64,000 bases of DNA from Parabacteroides sp. An277 (GTDB taxonomy: Bacteria; Bacteroidota; Bacteroidia; Bacteroidales; Tannerellaceae), in the NCBI RefSeq assembly GCF_002159645.1, contig NZ_NFJB01000004.1:84566-148565 (forward strand), in the 5' to 3' direction. The position numbers were made by a program, and so were the translations under genes. Positions 44,197-52,668 of the stretch are shown here, piece after piece (the stretch's first letter is position 1; each line of letters opens with the position of its first letter). A model generated the notes under the pieces. It saw only the letters and a list, made by a program, of their open reading frames with translations. It did not search any database and was not told the DNA's origin.

Positions 44197-44841
44197 ATGT
44201 TAGAACAACTGCTTGTCTTCGAGCGGGAGGCTTTCCTGTGGCTTAACGGTCTCCACGCGCCTTACTGGGATCAATTCTTCTGGCTTTACTCTGGGAAGGT
44301 GGTGTGGCTTCCGCTCGCGACCTTCCTCCTCTGCGCATTGGCCTACCGCAAGCCTTGGCGCGAAGTCGTTTTCCTCTTCTTAGCGATTGCCCTGACCATC
44401 ACGCTCTGCGACCAGTTTGCTTCGCATCTCTGCAAGCCGCTCTGCGCACGCTTCCGTCCGACGCACCATCCGGATTTCCAGGACCTTGTGCATACGGTCA
44501 ATGGTTACCGCGGAGGGCTCTACGGATTCATATCGAGCCATGCGGCCAACTCTTTCGGTCTGGCGACGCTCCTCACGCTTATCTTGCGGGACAAGCTCCT
44601 GGGCGCTACGCTCTTCTTCTGGGCAGCGGTCAATGCCTACTCCCGTATCTACTTGGGCGTCCATTTCCTTTCGGACATCATTCCGGGCGCATGTGTCGGG
44701 CTCCTTTTTGGGTATCTCGTCTACCGTCTTTACCGATGGAGGCGCCCCGCCCTCACGTACTCCCCGCGGCGGATTGCCTGGATGACGGGGGCCGTTTGGG
44801 CTACGATTGCCTGCCTCCTCCTCTACCCGCTCTTCGCCTAA
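44197..44841 (+). CDS. PAP2 family membrane phosphatase
   Basis: A 214-residue integral membrane phosphatase. The three family motifs are present: KPLCARFRPTHH (KX6RP), SSHAAN (PSGH-type) and SRIYLGVHFLSD (SRX5HX3D). The likely substrate is a phospholipid or undecaprenyl pyrophosphate (family knowledge). It follows batE by 3 bp, and the operon terminator comes 17 bp after its stop. Confidence 0.92.
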   Translation: MLEQLLVFEREAFLWLNGLHAPYWDQFFWLYSGKVVWLPLATFLLCALAYRKPWREVVFLFLAIALTITLCDQFASHLCKPLCARFRPTHHPDFQDLVHTVNGYRGGLYGFISSHAANSFGLATLLTLILRDKLLGATLFFWAAVNAYSRIYLGVHFLSDIIPGACVGLLFGYLVYRLYRWRRPALTYSPRRIAWMTGAVWATIACLLLYPLFA

Positions 44842-44857
44842 CCGGATATATCAAAAG

Positions 44858-44901
44858 ATTCCTCACGATGGATAAACGGATTCCTCGTGAGGAATTTTTT
44901 T
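44858..44901 (+). terminator. Terminator of the moxR-bat-PAP2 operon
   Basis: ATTCCTC GT GAGGAAT (44880-44895) is a perfect compact hairpin running into TTTTTT. A second ATTCCTCACG at 44858-44867 can pair with the same right arm, giving an alternative longer stem. Confidence 0.82.
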
Positions 44902-44920
44902 ATGCCTCGTGGGGAGGCTT

Positions 44921-45356
44921 CGGTTTCCTGCTGAAGGAGCCACGGCTTCCTGCTGAAGGAGCCACGGCTTCTTGTCCATGGAGTCATCGGTGCCATGCTG
45001 ACGGCAAAACTTTGCACACGTGAGTGCAAAACTTTGCAATGCTGATTGCACAATTGTGCACACGTGAGTGCAAAATCTATGCACAGGCATAAATCCGTCT
45101 GTCCTTGGGCATGAATCCGCCTGTTCATCGGCAAGGATACATGAATCTATCGGTAGGAATAAATCTATTCATACGTATGAACAAATCTGTCCGTACGTAC
45201 GAGCAAATCTATTCGTACGTACGAGCCAATTTGTTCGTACGTACGAGCAAGTTTGTTCGAACGTAGGAACAAACGGCTTCGAACGTAGGAACCCGATGAC
45301 TCCGAACGTAGGAACAAACGGCGCTGAAGGTAGGAGCCCGTCTGCCCTTCGGGAAA
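44921..45356. repeat. Phased palindrome array F (22-bp pitch, about 20 units in four sub-families)
   Basis: Units start every 22 bp over 430 bp, with single-base and 16-bp slips only at 44988, 45004, 45086 and 45307. Four blocks of different sequence follow each other: CGGCTTCCTGCTGAAGGAGC; GCAAAACTTTGC/GCACAATTGTGC with CACACGTGAGT; GGCATAAATCCG; and TTCATACGTATGAA/TTCGTACGTACGAG, decaying to CGTAGGAAC. Perfect palindromes (GCACAATTGTGC, TTCATACGTATGAA) occur within units. No cas genes or leader, and no conserved spacer logic. Confidence 0.9.
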
Positions 45357-45435
45357 TATACCTATATATATAATGTAGAACCAGCTGTTGCATAATTGCG
45401 TAAAAATATATTCCTTTGCAGAAACAAATAAAAAG

Positions 45436-46707
45436 ATGGGTATGAAAGCATGGATTATACAGGCAGTGCTGCTCGCCCTGTCGGTAGGCATGGGCGCACA
45501 GGAGTGTTATCGCACGGAGATTCTGAATGAGAAACGCATCAAGACTTTACAAGTAAAGCAGCCGGATGTTGTGTATTATGAGCCGATTCTTACGCTGGGC
45601 TCGGACGAGGTGTTGGAAATCAGCTTCGACGACATGACGACGCATTTCACGCGGTATGCTTATGAAATCATCCATTGCAACGCAGATTGGACGCGCTCCT
45701 CCCTTTCGCCCATCGAGTATATGCATGGGTTTCAGGGACTTTCTATAGATGACTTCGCCAACTCCTTCAATACGACGACGCAGTATACGAATTATCGGTT
45801 CTATTTGCCGAACGAGGACATCCAGTTTAAAGTAGCTGGAAACTACGTGGTTCGAATCTATCCGGAAGATGAGCCGGACAAGACCATCCTGACGGCTTGC
45901 TTCGCAGTCGTCGACCCGCTCGTCGATATCGAGGCGGAGGTAACTGGTAATACGCTGGTGGATACCTACCGAAGTCACCAGCAGCTCAACTTCTCGGTCC
46001 TGAAGAAGAACCTGATGATTACGCATCCGGCTACGGACCTGAAGATTCGCGTCTGCCGAAACCGGCGCATGGATGACGTGGTCTCGGAAGTGACGCCTAG
46101 TGCTATCCTGTCGGACCGAATCGTATACGAGAATAACCGCTCGCTTATCTTCCCGGCGGGCAATGAGTATCGCCGCTTCGAGTTCTTGACACATCGCTAC
46201 AACGGGATGCGCATCGAGCGGATTGCCTATTATAATCCCTACTACCACGCAGACTTATACGTCGATTACCCCAGCGCGATGGGCACGTATGAATATGACC
46301 AGGACCAGGACGGACGATTCTATCCGGCCTGCAGCCGCTGCGAGTCGCCCGATACGGAAGCTGACTATTACATCGTCCACTTCACCTTAGCGATGCCCGA
46401 AGCCAAGAGTGGGAAGGTGTATCTGAATGGGGATTTCGTCCAGAACCGCTGCGGAGAAAACAGCGAGATGCACTTCAACCCGGAGACGAACCAATATGAG
46501 AAAGCCCTGCTTCTGAAGCAAGGAAACTACAACTACCAGTACATGTATGTGCCAGACGGAGAGGAGAAAGGAACGGCCTCGCCGATAGAAGGCGACTTCC
46601 ACCAGACGGAGAACGAGTATACGATATATGTCTATTACCGTCCGATAGGCGCACGCTTCGACCAGCTCGTCGGTGTGCAGACGGTGCGGTATGAGCCGGG
46701 ACAATAA
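45436..46707 (+). CDS. DUF5103 family exported protein
   Basis: A 423-residue exported protein of the Bacteroidetes DUF5103 family, function unknown. The start is set at MGMKAWII (45436) for a signal peptide ending near VGMGAQ; ATG 45442 is equally possible. Beta-rich throughout, with the family's YEIIHCNADWTRSSLSPIEYMHGFQ and the C-terminal LYVDYP...YYRPIGARFDQLVG. Upstream is the palindrome array, then TTCCTTTG at 45412-45419, a possible -7 element. Confidence 0.88.
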   Translation: MGMKAWIIQAVLLALSVGMGAQECYRTEILNEKRIKTLQVKQPDVVYYEPILTLGSDEVLEISFDDMTTHFTRYAYEIIHCNADWTRSSLSPIEYMHGFQGLSIDDFANSFNTTTQYTNYRFYLPNEDIQFKVAGNYVVRIYPEDEPDKTILTACFAVVDPLVDIEAEVTGNTLVDTYRSHQQLNFSVLKKNLMITHPATDLKIRVCRNRRMDDVVSEVTPSAILSDRIVYENNRSLIFPAGNEYRRFEFLTHRYNGMRIERIAYYNPYYHADLYVDYPSAMGTYEYDQDQDGRFYPACSRCESPDTEADYYIVHFTLAMPEAKSGKVYLNGDFVQNRCGENSEMHFNPETNQYEKALLLKQGNYNYQYMYVPDGEEKGTASPIEGDFHQTENEYTIYVYYRPIGARFDQLVGVQTVRYEPGQ

Positions 46708-46715
46708 GAGAGAAA

Positions 46716-48026
46716 CTAAGCGGGGAAGACGCGCTTGCCGGAGACGTAGGTGGCGCGTAGGGAGCGGTCGTCTGCCATGACCTGAAGACCAAATAGCTTT
46801 TGGGCGATGTCCCATTGGTTTGTTCGGGAAAGATATTCGGCGCGAAGCTGTTGCGGGAGGGTCGAGAGGTAGTCGACCACGATGAAATCTGCGTACCGAC
46901 CGGGCAGGAAGGTGCCCATCTCGCCGTCGAGCCGTAGGGAACGAGCCGCACCCAACGTCGCACGGTAGAACGACTCGAATGTGGAAAGGGAATAGCCTCC
47001 CAACTGTTGGATGCCGTAAGCCGCGCCCATCGTGCGGAACATCGAAAAGGAGGTCCCCGCGCCTACGTCCGTTCCGAGCAGCGTCTCCACCTGAGCGAGG
47101 TTTGCCTCCTTCAGCGAGTAGAGGCCGCTTCCTAAGAAGGCGTTCGACGTAGGACAATGTACCACCGCCGCGCCCGCCGTAGCAATCCGCCGCCTTTCTG
47201 CGTTCGAGAGATGAACCCCATGCGCCAAGAGCGAGCGGTCCGTCAGGAGGCCGAAGTCCTCGTATACCTGCAAATAATCCTTCTTATCCAGAAAGAGCGA
47301 CAGGATTTGTCGTATTTCGTCTTTGTTTTCAGAGAGATGCGTCTGCAGATAGGTCGTAGGGAAGGCCTGGAGCAATTCGGCACAAAGCTGCAGCATCTGC
47401 GGAGAACAGCTGAGGGCAAAACGGGGCGTGACGGCGTAGCGAAGGCGACCCTTCCCGTGCCAACGCGGAAGGAGCGAAAGGATCTGACGCTCGCTCTCCT
47501 CGACCGATTCGCAGAGAGCCGGCGGCGCCTGGCGGTTCATCTGTACCTTCCCCGTAATAAGGCACATGTCGTATCGGGAAGCCTCGTCGAACAAAGCCTC
47601 GACCGACTGCGGATGAATCGAGGCGAAGGCGACGCAAGCCGTCGTCCCGTTCCGGAAAAGTTCCTGAAGGAAAAGCCGAGCGATACGCCGGGCGTGACCG
47701 GCATCTCGGAAAGCCTCCTCGGCCGGGAAGGTATAGAGCTGCAGCCAATCCAGCAACTGCTTGCCATACAGACCTATTATCTCGGATTGCACATAGTGGA
47801 GATGCGCGTCGATGAAGCCGGGCATCAGGAGGAAACCTCGGTAATCGACCAGCGGAGCCTCGGGATAAGCCGCCCGGAGCGTCGTGAAATCCCCCACCGC
47901 CTGTATGCGACCGTCGGCGACGCCAAGCGCACCATCCTCGATGTATTCCCACGACGAAGCCGACGTGAAATAGAAAAGTTCGCCCCGATAAATCGTCGGG
48001 CGTATGTCACTTGGTCGGTTCCACAT
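46716..48026 (-). CDS. guaD: Guanine deaminase
   Basis: Zinc amidohydrolase that turns guanine into xanthine. 436 residues. Zinc and active-site motifs: PGFIDAHLHYVQ, TYLQTHLSENKDEI, LLAHGVHLS, HCPTSNAFLGSGLYS and GTDVGAGTSFSMF, the last two being diagnostic of guanine deaminase among amidohydrolases. Its ATG lies 20 bp inside the 3' end of the upstream cation transporter gene, so the two are translationally coupled. Confidence 0.93.
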   Translation of the reverse strand: MWNRPSDIRPTIYRGELFYFTSASSWEYIEDGALGVADGRIQAVGDFTTLRAAYPEAPLVDYRGFLLMPGFIDAHLHYVQSEIIGLYGKQLLDWLQLYTFPAEEAFRDAGHARRIARLFLQELFRNGTTACVAFASIHPQSVEALFDEASRYDMCLITGKVQMNRQAPPALCESVEESERQILSLLPRWHGKGRLRYAVTPRFALSCSPQMLQLCAELLQAFPTTYLQTHLSENKDEIRQILSLFLDKKDYLQVYEDFGLLTDRSLLAHGVHLSNAERRRIATAGAAVVHCPTSNAFLGSGLYSLKEANLAQVETLLGTDVGAGTSFSMFRTMGAAYGIQQLGGYSLSTFESFYRATLGAARSLRLDGEMGTFLPGRYADFIVVDYLSTLPQQLRAEYLSRTNQWDIAQKLFGLQVMADDRSLRATYVSGKRVFPA

Positions 48027-48915
48027 GAAGCATGATATGTGTATTTTGTCCGAAACGGATACGGAGGCGGTCTTCGATCTGACGGGTAAGCGCGTGAGCT
48101 TCCTCGACAGTTGTCTGCCCGTTCACGCGGATATGGGCTTCGATAGATATGTCATTCCCGATGTGCCGCGTGTAAAGGTTATGCGGACTGCTCACGCGGG
48201 GGTCTTCTATTAATAAGGAAAGAATCTCCTCTTCGAGCTCTTTAGGTAGCGACTTATCCAGTAAGTCGTTGAGAGCCGAAGTCGTTTGAATCAGCCCAAT
48301 CTTAACGATGAAGACGCTGACTATTACCGCAGCGAGTGGGTCCAGTACACGCCAAGCATCGCCGAGGAGAATAGCACCGCCGATTCCCAGCATCGTGCCG
48401 ACCGACGAGAACGCATCCGAGCGATGATGCCACGCATTCGCAATCACCACCTGGCTGTTCACTTGACGGCCGACGAAGCATGTGTATTGATAAAGCGCCT
48501 CCTTTACAAGGATCGAGATGACGGCCGCGACGAGCGCGACCCAACCTGGGCTTTCCAGCTCCTGCCCTTCGAAATAATACCCGTAAATCTGGCTGATGCC
48601 GCTCCAGAAGAGACCGAATGCGACGAAGAGAAGAAAGAGACCGACGATACAAGTGGCCAGCGTCTCGTACTTGCCATGACCGTAATCGTGGTCCGTGTCA
48701 CGCGGTTTAGCAGAAATATTCACAAAGACGAGGACGATGACGTCCGTAATAAAGTCCGAGAACGAATGGATAGCGTCGGCTATCATCGCACTGCTGTTCC
48801 CGACGAATCCTGCTATAAACTTGAAGACCAGAAGCGCAATGTTCACCACAGAGCCCACTAGCGTCACTCGGACAATTCGCCGTTCCCGGGTTTTTGCATC
48901 CAATTCCATTGCCAT
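48007..48915 (-). CDS. Cation diffusion facilitator (CDF) transporter
   Basis: A 302-residue divalent-metal/H+ antiporter. Six hydrophobic segments and the metal-site motifs HSFSDFITD and HHRSDAFSS, with the HDYGHGKYE loop. The C-terminal cytoplasmic domain (about 205-302) is present. Start chosen at 48915 (MAMELDAKTRERR) because a -7 box TACCTTTG at 48950-48943 places transcription start downstream of the ATG at 48945. First gene of an operon with guaD; the metal is not known (Zn, Fe or Mn). Confidence 0.92.
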   Translation of the reverse strand: MAMELDAKTRERRIVRVTLVGSVVNIALLVFKFIAGFVGNSSAMIADAIHSFSDFITDVIVLVFVNISAKPRDTDHDYGHGKYETLATCIVGLFLLFVAFGLFWSGISQIYGYYFEGQELESPGWVALVAAVISILVKEALYQYTCFVGRQVNSQVVIANAWHHRSDAFSSVGTMLGIGGAILLGDAWRVLDPLAAVIVSVFIVKIGLIQTTSALNDLLDKSLPKELEEEILSLLIEDPRVSSPHNLYTRHIGNDISIEAHIRVNGQTTVEEAHALTRQIEDRLRIRFGQNTHIMLHVEPTK

Positions 48916-48942
48916 AACTTTCGTATTTTGCTTAATCAGGCG

Positions 48943-48950
48943 CAAAGGTA
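48943..48950 (-). promoter_or_regulatory. -7 box of the CDF-guaD operon
   Basis: Minus strand TACCTTTG, a perfect TAnnTTTG match, 28 bp before the ATG at 48915. The upstream TTTTTT tract overlaps the end of the phoH region. Confidence 0.65.
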
Positions 48951-48977
48951 AAAAAATTGCGGGAACGGCAGCGTCGA

Positions 48978-50306
48978 TTAGAGCAAATTCGACGCGAGTT
49001 CGGAAAGTTCGCTACGCTCCCCTTTGACGAGATTGATGTGTGCGAAGAGCTCCTGCCCTTTCATCTTATCGACCATATAGGCGAGGCCGTTGCTCTGTGC
49101 GTCAAGATAGGGAGAGTCAATCTGTTGGATATCGCCCGTGAACACCATCTTCGTCCCTTCTCCTGCGCGCGTGATGATGGTTTTAATCTCATGCGGCGTC
49201 AGATTCTGCGCTTCGTCGATGATGCAGAACGTGTCGGACAGGCTGCGTCCTCGGATGAAAGCCAGCGCCTCAATAGCCAGACGGTTCTCCTTCTGCAGTT
49301 CGTCCAAACGGCGTGCTTCGGAGCCGTTGTAGGTGATTTGCCGTTTAATAAAATTGAGGTTATCGAAGAGCGGCTGCATGTAAGGCGCGACCTTCTGCTT
49401 CTCATCGCCAGGAAGAAATCCCAGATCCTTATTAGCCAACGCGACGATCGGGCGGGCCAGGAGGATTTGTTTGTATTCGTCGGACTGCTTGAGCGCAGAA
49501 GCCAGCGCAAGCAACGTTTTGCCTGTACCCGCCTTTCCGGTGAGGCCGATGAGTTTGACCTCAGGATCGTTCAGGACCTCGAAGGCGAACGTCTGCTCTG
49601 CATTGCGTGGCTGGATGCCATAGTTTGTAGATTTATCCACGCGCTTCACTTTGGCTGTGAAAGGATTAAAGCGAGCCAGGACAGAGTTCCGCTCACTCTT
49701 CAAAACGAAACACTCGTTGGGGACGAGCTTCGAAGCTAAAGGCTCGAACCGCTCCACATCAATACCGCTCGGAGCCGCATAGAGCTCATCAATGAGCGCT
49801 GCGTCGATGCCCTCGTATGTTTCCTGAGCCTTCTCGAAGATATCCACGTTCACCACTTTGTCCGTTATGTAATCTTCCACCTTGAGTCCTAAAGAACGCG
49901 CCTTCATCCTCAGGTTGACGTCCTTGGTTACTAAGATAGTCTGCATGTCGGGATGCGCATCGGCCACGCGGAAGGTACAGGAGAGAATGCGATGATCCGG
50001 TGTTTTCTCGACAAACGATTCTGCTACCTTTGGGTGGTATTCTCCGCCAACGACGACGTGCAGCATACCAAGGTTCGGACCAAGCGACGCTCCCTTTGTA
50101 AAGAGGTCATTGGTTGTGACCATGTCCAGCTCACGAACAAACTCGCGGGCGTTATAGTTGATTTGATCGCTTCCCCGTTTAAACTTGTCCAGTTCTTCTA
50201 ATACGACAATGGGAAGATAAATGTCGTTCTCCTGAAAGTTCTCGATGCATTTGTAGTCGTGTAAGATTACGTTCGTATCCAGCACGAAATTCTTCTTTGT
50301 TCCCAT
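48978..50306 (-). CDS. PhoH-like protein with N-terminal PIN domain
   Basis: A 442-residue PIN-PhoH protein. The N-terminal PIN nuclease domain (about 1-150) keeps the acidic residues in VLDTNVILHD and DHRILSC. The C-terminal PhoH ATPase (about 235-442) has GLTGKAGTGKTLLALA and IIDEAQNLTPHE, with TGDIQQID. The family combines RNA helicase and RNase activities; a stress role is inferred. It stands alone, its 3' end 28 bp from the CDF -7 box. Confidence 0.93.
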   Translation of the reverse strand: MGTKKNFVLDTNVILHDYKCIENFQENDIYLPIVVLEELDKFKRGSDQINYNAREFVRELDMVTTNDLFTKGASLGPNLGMLHVVVGGEYHPKVAESFVEKTPDHRILSCTFRVADAHPDMQTILVTKDVNLRMKARSLGLKVEDYITDKVVNVDIFEKAQETYEGIDAALIDELYAAPSGIDVERFEPLASKLVPNECFVLKSERNSVLARFNPFTAKVKRVDKSTNYGIQPRNAEQTFAFEVLNDPEVKLIGLTGKAGTGKTLLALASALKQSDEYKQILLARPIVALANKDLGFLPGDEKQKVAPYMQPLFDNLNFIKRQITYNGSEARRLDELQKENRLAIEALAFIRGRSLSDTFCIIDEAQNLTPHEIKTIITRAGEGTKMVFTGDIQQIDSPYLDAQSNGLAYMVDKMKGQELFAHINLVKGERSELSELASNLL

Positions 50307-50488
50307 GATATTCTCCTATTAAATTCAACCTAATGTATACAAGTAACTATTATGAGGAGAGAAATGTTCGGTAACTTAAAGTAATTTCACTTCATTCTAC
50401 GAAGAATTTCAATTCCCCATAAGAAGCCATGAGATAAACAGTAATCCTCGCCATATACTTAATATTTAATAGATGAATATCTCCTATT

Positions 50489-51307
50489 CTATTGTTTACG
50501 AAACTCATTGGGAGTATAACCCGTATACCGCCGGAAGAAGCGGGCCATATACGACACGGAGTCGAAGTGGAAACGTGTGGCAAGCTCCTTGATAGAGATA
50601 TCCGTATTTATCAGTAGCCGTTTCATTTCCAGGATAATCTGTCGGTCAATCAACTCTTTGGGCGATATCTTTACCGCCTTGTTGGTTATCTTCGACAGAT
50701 AATAGGGCGTGATACACAGCTCGTCGGCATAGAACTTCACGTCGTGGTGCGCGTAGCAGTGCTCCACCACCAGCCGACAGAAACGATTGAAGAGCCGCCG
50801 GGCGGGACTTGTAGGTAGTATCTCTGTCTGCGTGCCTTCCGACACCACGACACTCTCCACTGCCATGAAGAAGTTTTGCAGGTGGTTGCGCAGCATCACG
50901 TAGGCCGACTTCTGCGACCTGCACCGCATGATCCAGCGGAGCTGGTCTTCCCATACGCCCAACTGTTCCCACTGCTCGGGCGAGGTGCGGAAAATGGCAT
51001 GCTCGTACAGATAGTCGAAGAAAGGCGAAGAGAGGGTGAACGTGGCTTCATCGAACAGCCAGGAGGAGATTTCGATGCGCTTGGCGGCAAAGCTTTCCGA
51101 CACGTCGTTCACCACAAACAGAATGTCCGGAGATATCAGGATGATGTCCCGGTTGCGTACGGCATACGGTTTAAAGTCCACCGAGACGAGCGCCCTGCCC
51201 GACACGCAAAACAACAGGATGCACCCGTCCGTGCGGATGCTTCTCCCAAGCTGGTCTCTCCAGTTGCAGAGGCCGTATTCATAGTCTTTTCCTTCCATCA
51301 GTGACAT
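50489..51307 (-). CDS. AraC family transcriptional regulator
   Basis: A 272-residue regulator with an N-terminal cupin-like sensing domain and a C-terminal double helix-turn-helix (YADELCITPYYLSKITNKA; then SIKELATRFHFDSVSYMARFFRRYTGYTPNEFR). It is divergent from the efflux operon with 148 bp between start codons, so it probably controls that operon. Ligand unknown. Confidence 0.93.
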   Translation of the reverse strand: MSLMEGKDYEYGLCNWRDQLGRSIRTDGCILLFCVSGRALVSVDFKPYAVRNRDIILISPDILFVVNDVSESFAAKRIEISSWLFDEATFTLSSPFFDYLYEHAIFRTSPEQWEQLGVWEDQLRWIMRCRSQKSAYVMLRNHLQNFFMAVESVVVSEGTQTEILPTSPARRLFNRFCRLVVEHCYAHHDVKFYADELCITPYYLSKITNKAVKISPKELIDRQIILEMKRLLINTDISIKELATRFHFDSVSYMARFFRRYTGYTPNEFRKQ

Positions 51308-51327
51308 AGGTGTTTCTATTTTTACTG

Positions 51328-51335
51328 CAAATGTA
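51328..51335 (-). promoter_or_regulatory. -7 box of the araC-type gene
   Basis: Minus strand TACATTTG, about 21 bp before the ATG at 51307; gives a leader of about 14 nt. The -33 element is weak. Confidence 0.6.
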
Positions 51336-51407
51336 TGAAATAGTCTCCTACCACCATCTGCCTGTTTTCAAAAGTATCCTTCTTGTCGGGATTTGTCCAC
51401 TGGTTTT

Positions 51408-51430
51408 GGACGGGAAACGTCCTACCTTTG
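51408..51430 (+). promoter_or_regulatory. Efflux operon promoter with overlapping dyad
   Basis: The -7 box TACCTTTG (51423-51430) is preceded directly by GGACG gaaa-type dyad GGACGGGAAACGTCC (51408-51422). The expected -33 position has only CTGG, a poor element, as is common when an activator is needed. The dyad is a candidate operator for the divergent AraC-type protein. Confidence 0.6.
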
Positions 51431-51455
51431 CGCCCATTACAAAACAAAATAGTAT

Positions 51456-52556
51456 ATGGATATGAGACAAATGATTTTTGTATGGACTGTGTTATGCGGG
51501 GCATGCTTAGTTTCTTGCCAAAACAAAACAACAGAGGAAAAACCACAGGCTTATCCCGTTGTCACCGTAGCACAGTCGGCAGTAGAAGTAACGGAAGATT
51601 ACCCCGCCACCATACGCGGGCGGCAAGATATTGAAATCTTTCCGCAGGTGTCGGGCAAAATCACCCGTGTGGCAGTGACGGAGGGCGAGCGTGTGTGCCG
51701 GGGACAGACACTCTTCATTATCGACCAGGTACCTTACGAAGCCGCCCTCCAGACCGCTATCGCCAACGTAGAAGCGGCAAGCGCAGCCGTTGCCACCGCG
51801 CAGCTCACCTACGACGGCAAGCGCCAGCTATTCGACCAGAAAGTAATATCGCAGTTCGAGCTGAGTACGGCGCACAATGCCCTGCTCACCGCTCAGGCTC
51901 AGCAGGCACAGGCGGAGGCACAGGAGCTTAATGCCCGCAATAATCTCTCTTATACAATTGTAACAAGTCCTGCCGACGGCGTTGTCGGCACGATTCCTTA
52001 CCGTGTGGGCGCACTTGTCAGCTCCTCCTCCGCTTCGCCGCTGACCACGGTGTCAGACAATTCGGTGATGTACGTTTACTTCTCACTGCCTGAAAACCGG
52101 ATGCTCTCGCTCATCCGGCGTTACGGTTCGGTGGAGCAGACGCTCCGGCAGATGCCTGCCATGATACTGCGTTTGAATGACGGTACCAGTTACGGTGTAG
52201 AGGGTCGTGTGGAAAGCATAAGTGGGGTTATTGATGTGCAGACAGGTGCCGTGAGCCTGCGTGCAGCCTTCGCTAATCCCACGGGACTACTGCATAGCGG
52301 TGGGGCAGGCAACGTGCTCATTACCGAAAAGATAGACAGCGCGCTGACCATCCCACAGGGTGCCACCTACGAGCTTCAGGATAAAGTGTTCGCCTACCGT
52401 GTGGTAGACGGTAAGGCAAAGGCTACACGCATCGAGGTGACTCCGCTTAACGAGGCAAAGAAGTACATCGTGCGTAGCGGGTTATCGGCTGGCGAACGTA
52501 TTGTCTCTGAAGGAGTCGGGCTGCTGCAAGACGGGATGCCTGTCAGCGTGAAGTGA
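51456..52556 (+). CDS. RND efflux periplasmic adaptor lipoprotein
   Basis: A 366-residue membrane-fusion protein linking the RND pump to the outer-membrane channel. Lipobox GACLVSC with Cys21; barrel-sandwich hybrid halves (PQVSGKITRVAVTEGERVCRGQTLFIID, and SPADGVVGTIPYRVGALVS) flank a helical hairpin (about 100-150). Beta-barrel and membrane-proximal domains follow. An in-frame second start, ATG at 51462, is possible. First gene of a three-gene efflux operon. Confidence 0.94.
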   Translation: MDMRQMIFVWTVLCGACLVSCQNKTTEEKPQAYPVVTVAQSAVEVTEDYPATIRGRQDIEIFPQVSGKITRVAVTEGERVCRGQTLFIIDQVPYEAALQTAIANVEAASAAVATAQLTYDGKRQLFDQKVISQFELSTAHNALLTAQAQQAQAEAQELNARNNLSYTIVTSPADGVVGTIPYRVGALVSSSSASPLTTVSDNSVMYVYFSLPENRMLSLIRRYGSVEQTLRQMPAMILRLNDGTSYGVEGRVESISGVIDVQTGAVSLRAAFANPTGLLHSGGAGNVLITEKIDSALTIPQGATYELQDKVFAYRVVDGKAKATRIEVTPLNEAKKYIVRSGLSAGERIVSEGVGLLQDGMPVSVK

Positions 52557-52575
52557 AAATCAATTGATAACTCAT

Positions 52576-52641
52576 CACAGAGGGACAGGAGGCACACAGA
52601 GTCTTTAAATTTATTTCTCTGTGGTACTCTGGTTCTCTGTG
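52576..52641. repeat. Inverted short repeats between adaptor and pump genes
   Basis: CACAGAG occurs at 52576 and 52595; CTCTGTG, its complement, at 52617 and 52635. The pairs are 19 and 18 bp apart and can form one of two stems. Similar TTCTCTGTGG words are common between genes of Bacteroides (general knowledge). Confidence 0.6.
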
Positions 52642-52668
52642 GTGAAACTAAAAGAAAGAAGAAGCTTT

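Noticed and set aside
44921..45356. Possible CRISPR array
   Set aside because: The 22-bp units are contiguous with no constant repeat and unique spacer, the unit sequence drifts through four families, and no cas gene or leader is nearby.
47157..48035. 292-codon plus-strand frame opposite guaD
   Set aside because: Shadow of guanine deaminase, whose catalytic motifs are intact on the minus strand.
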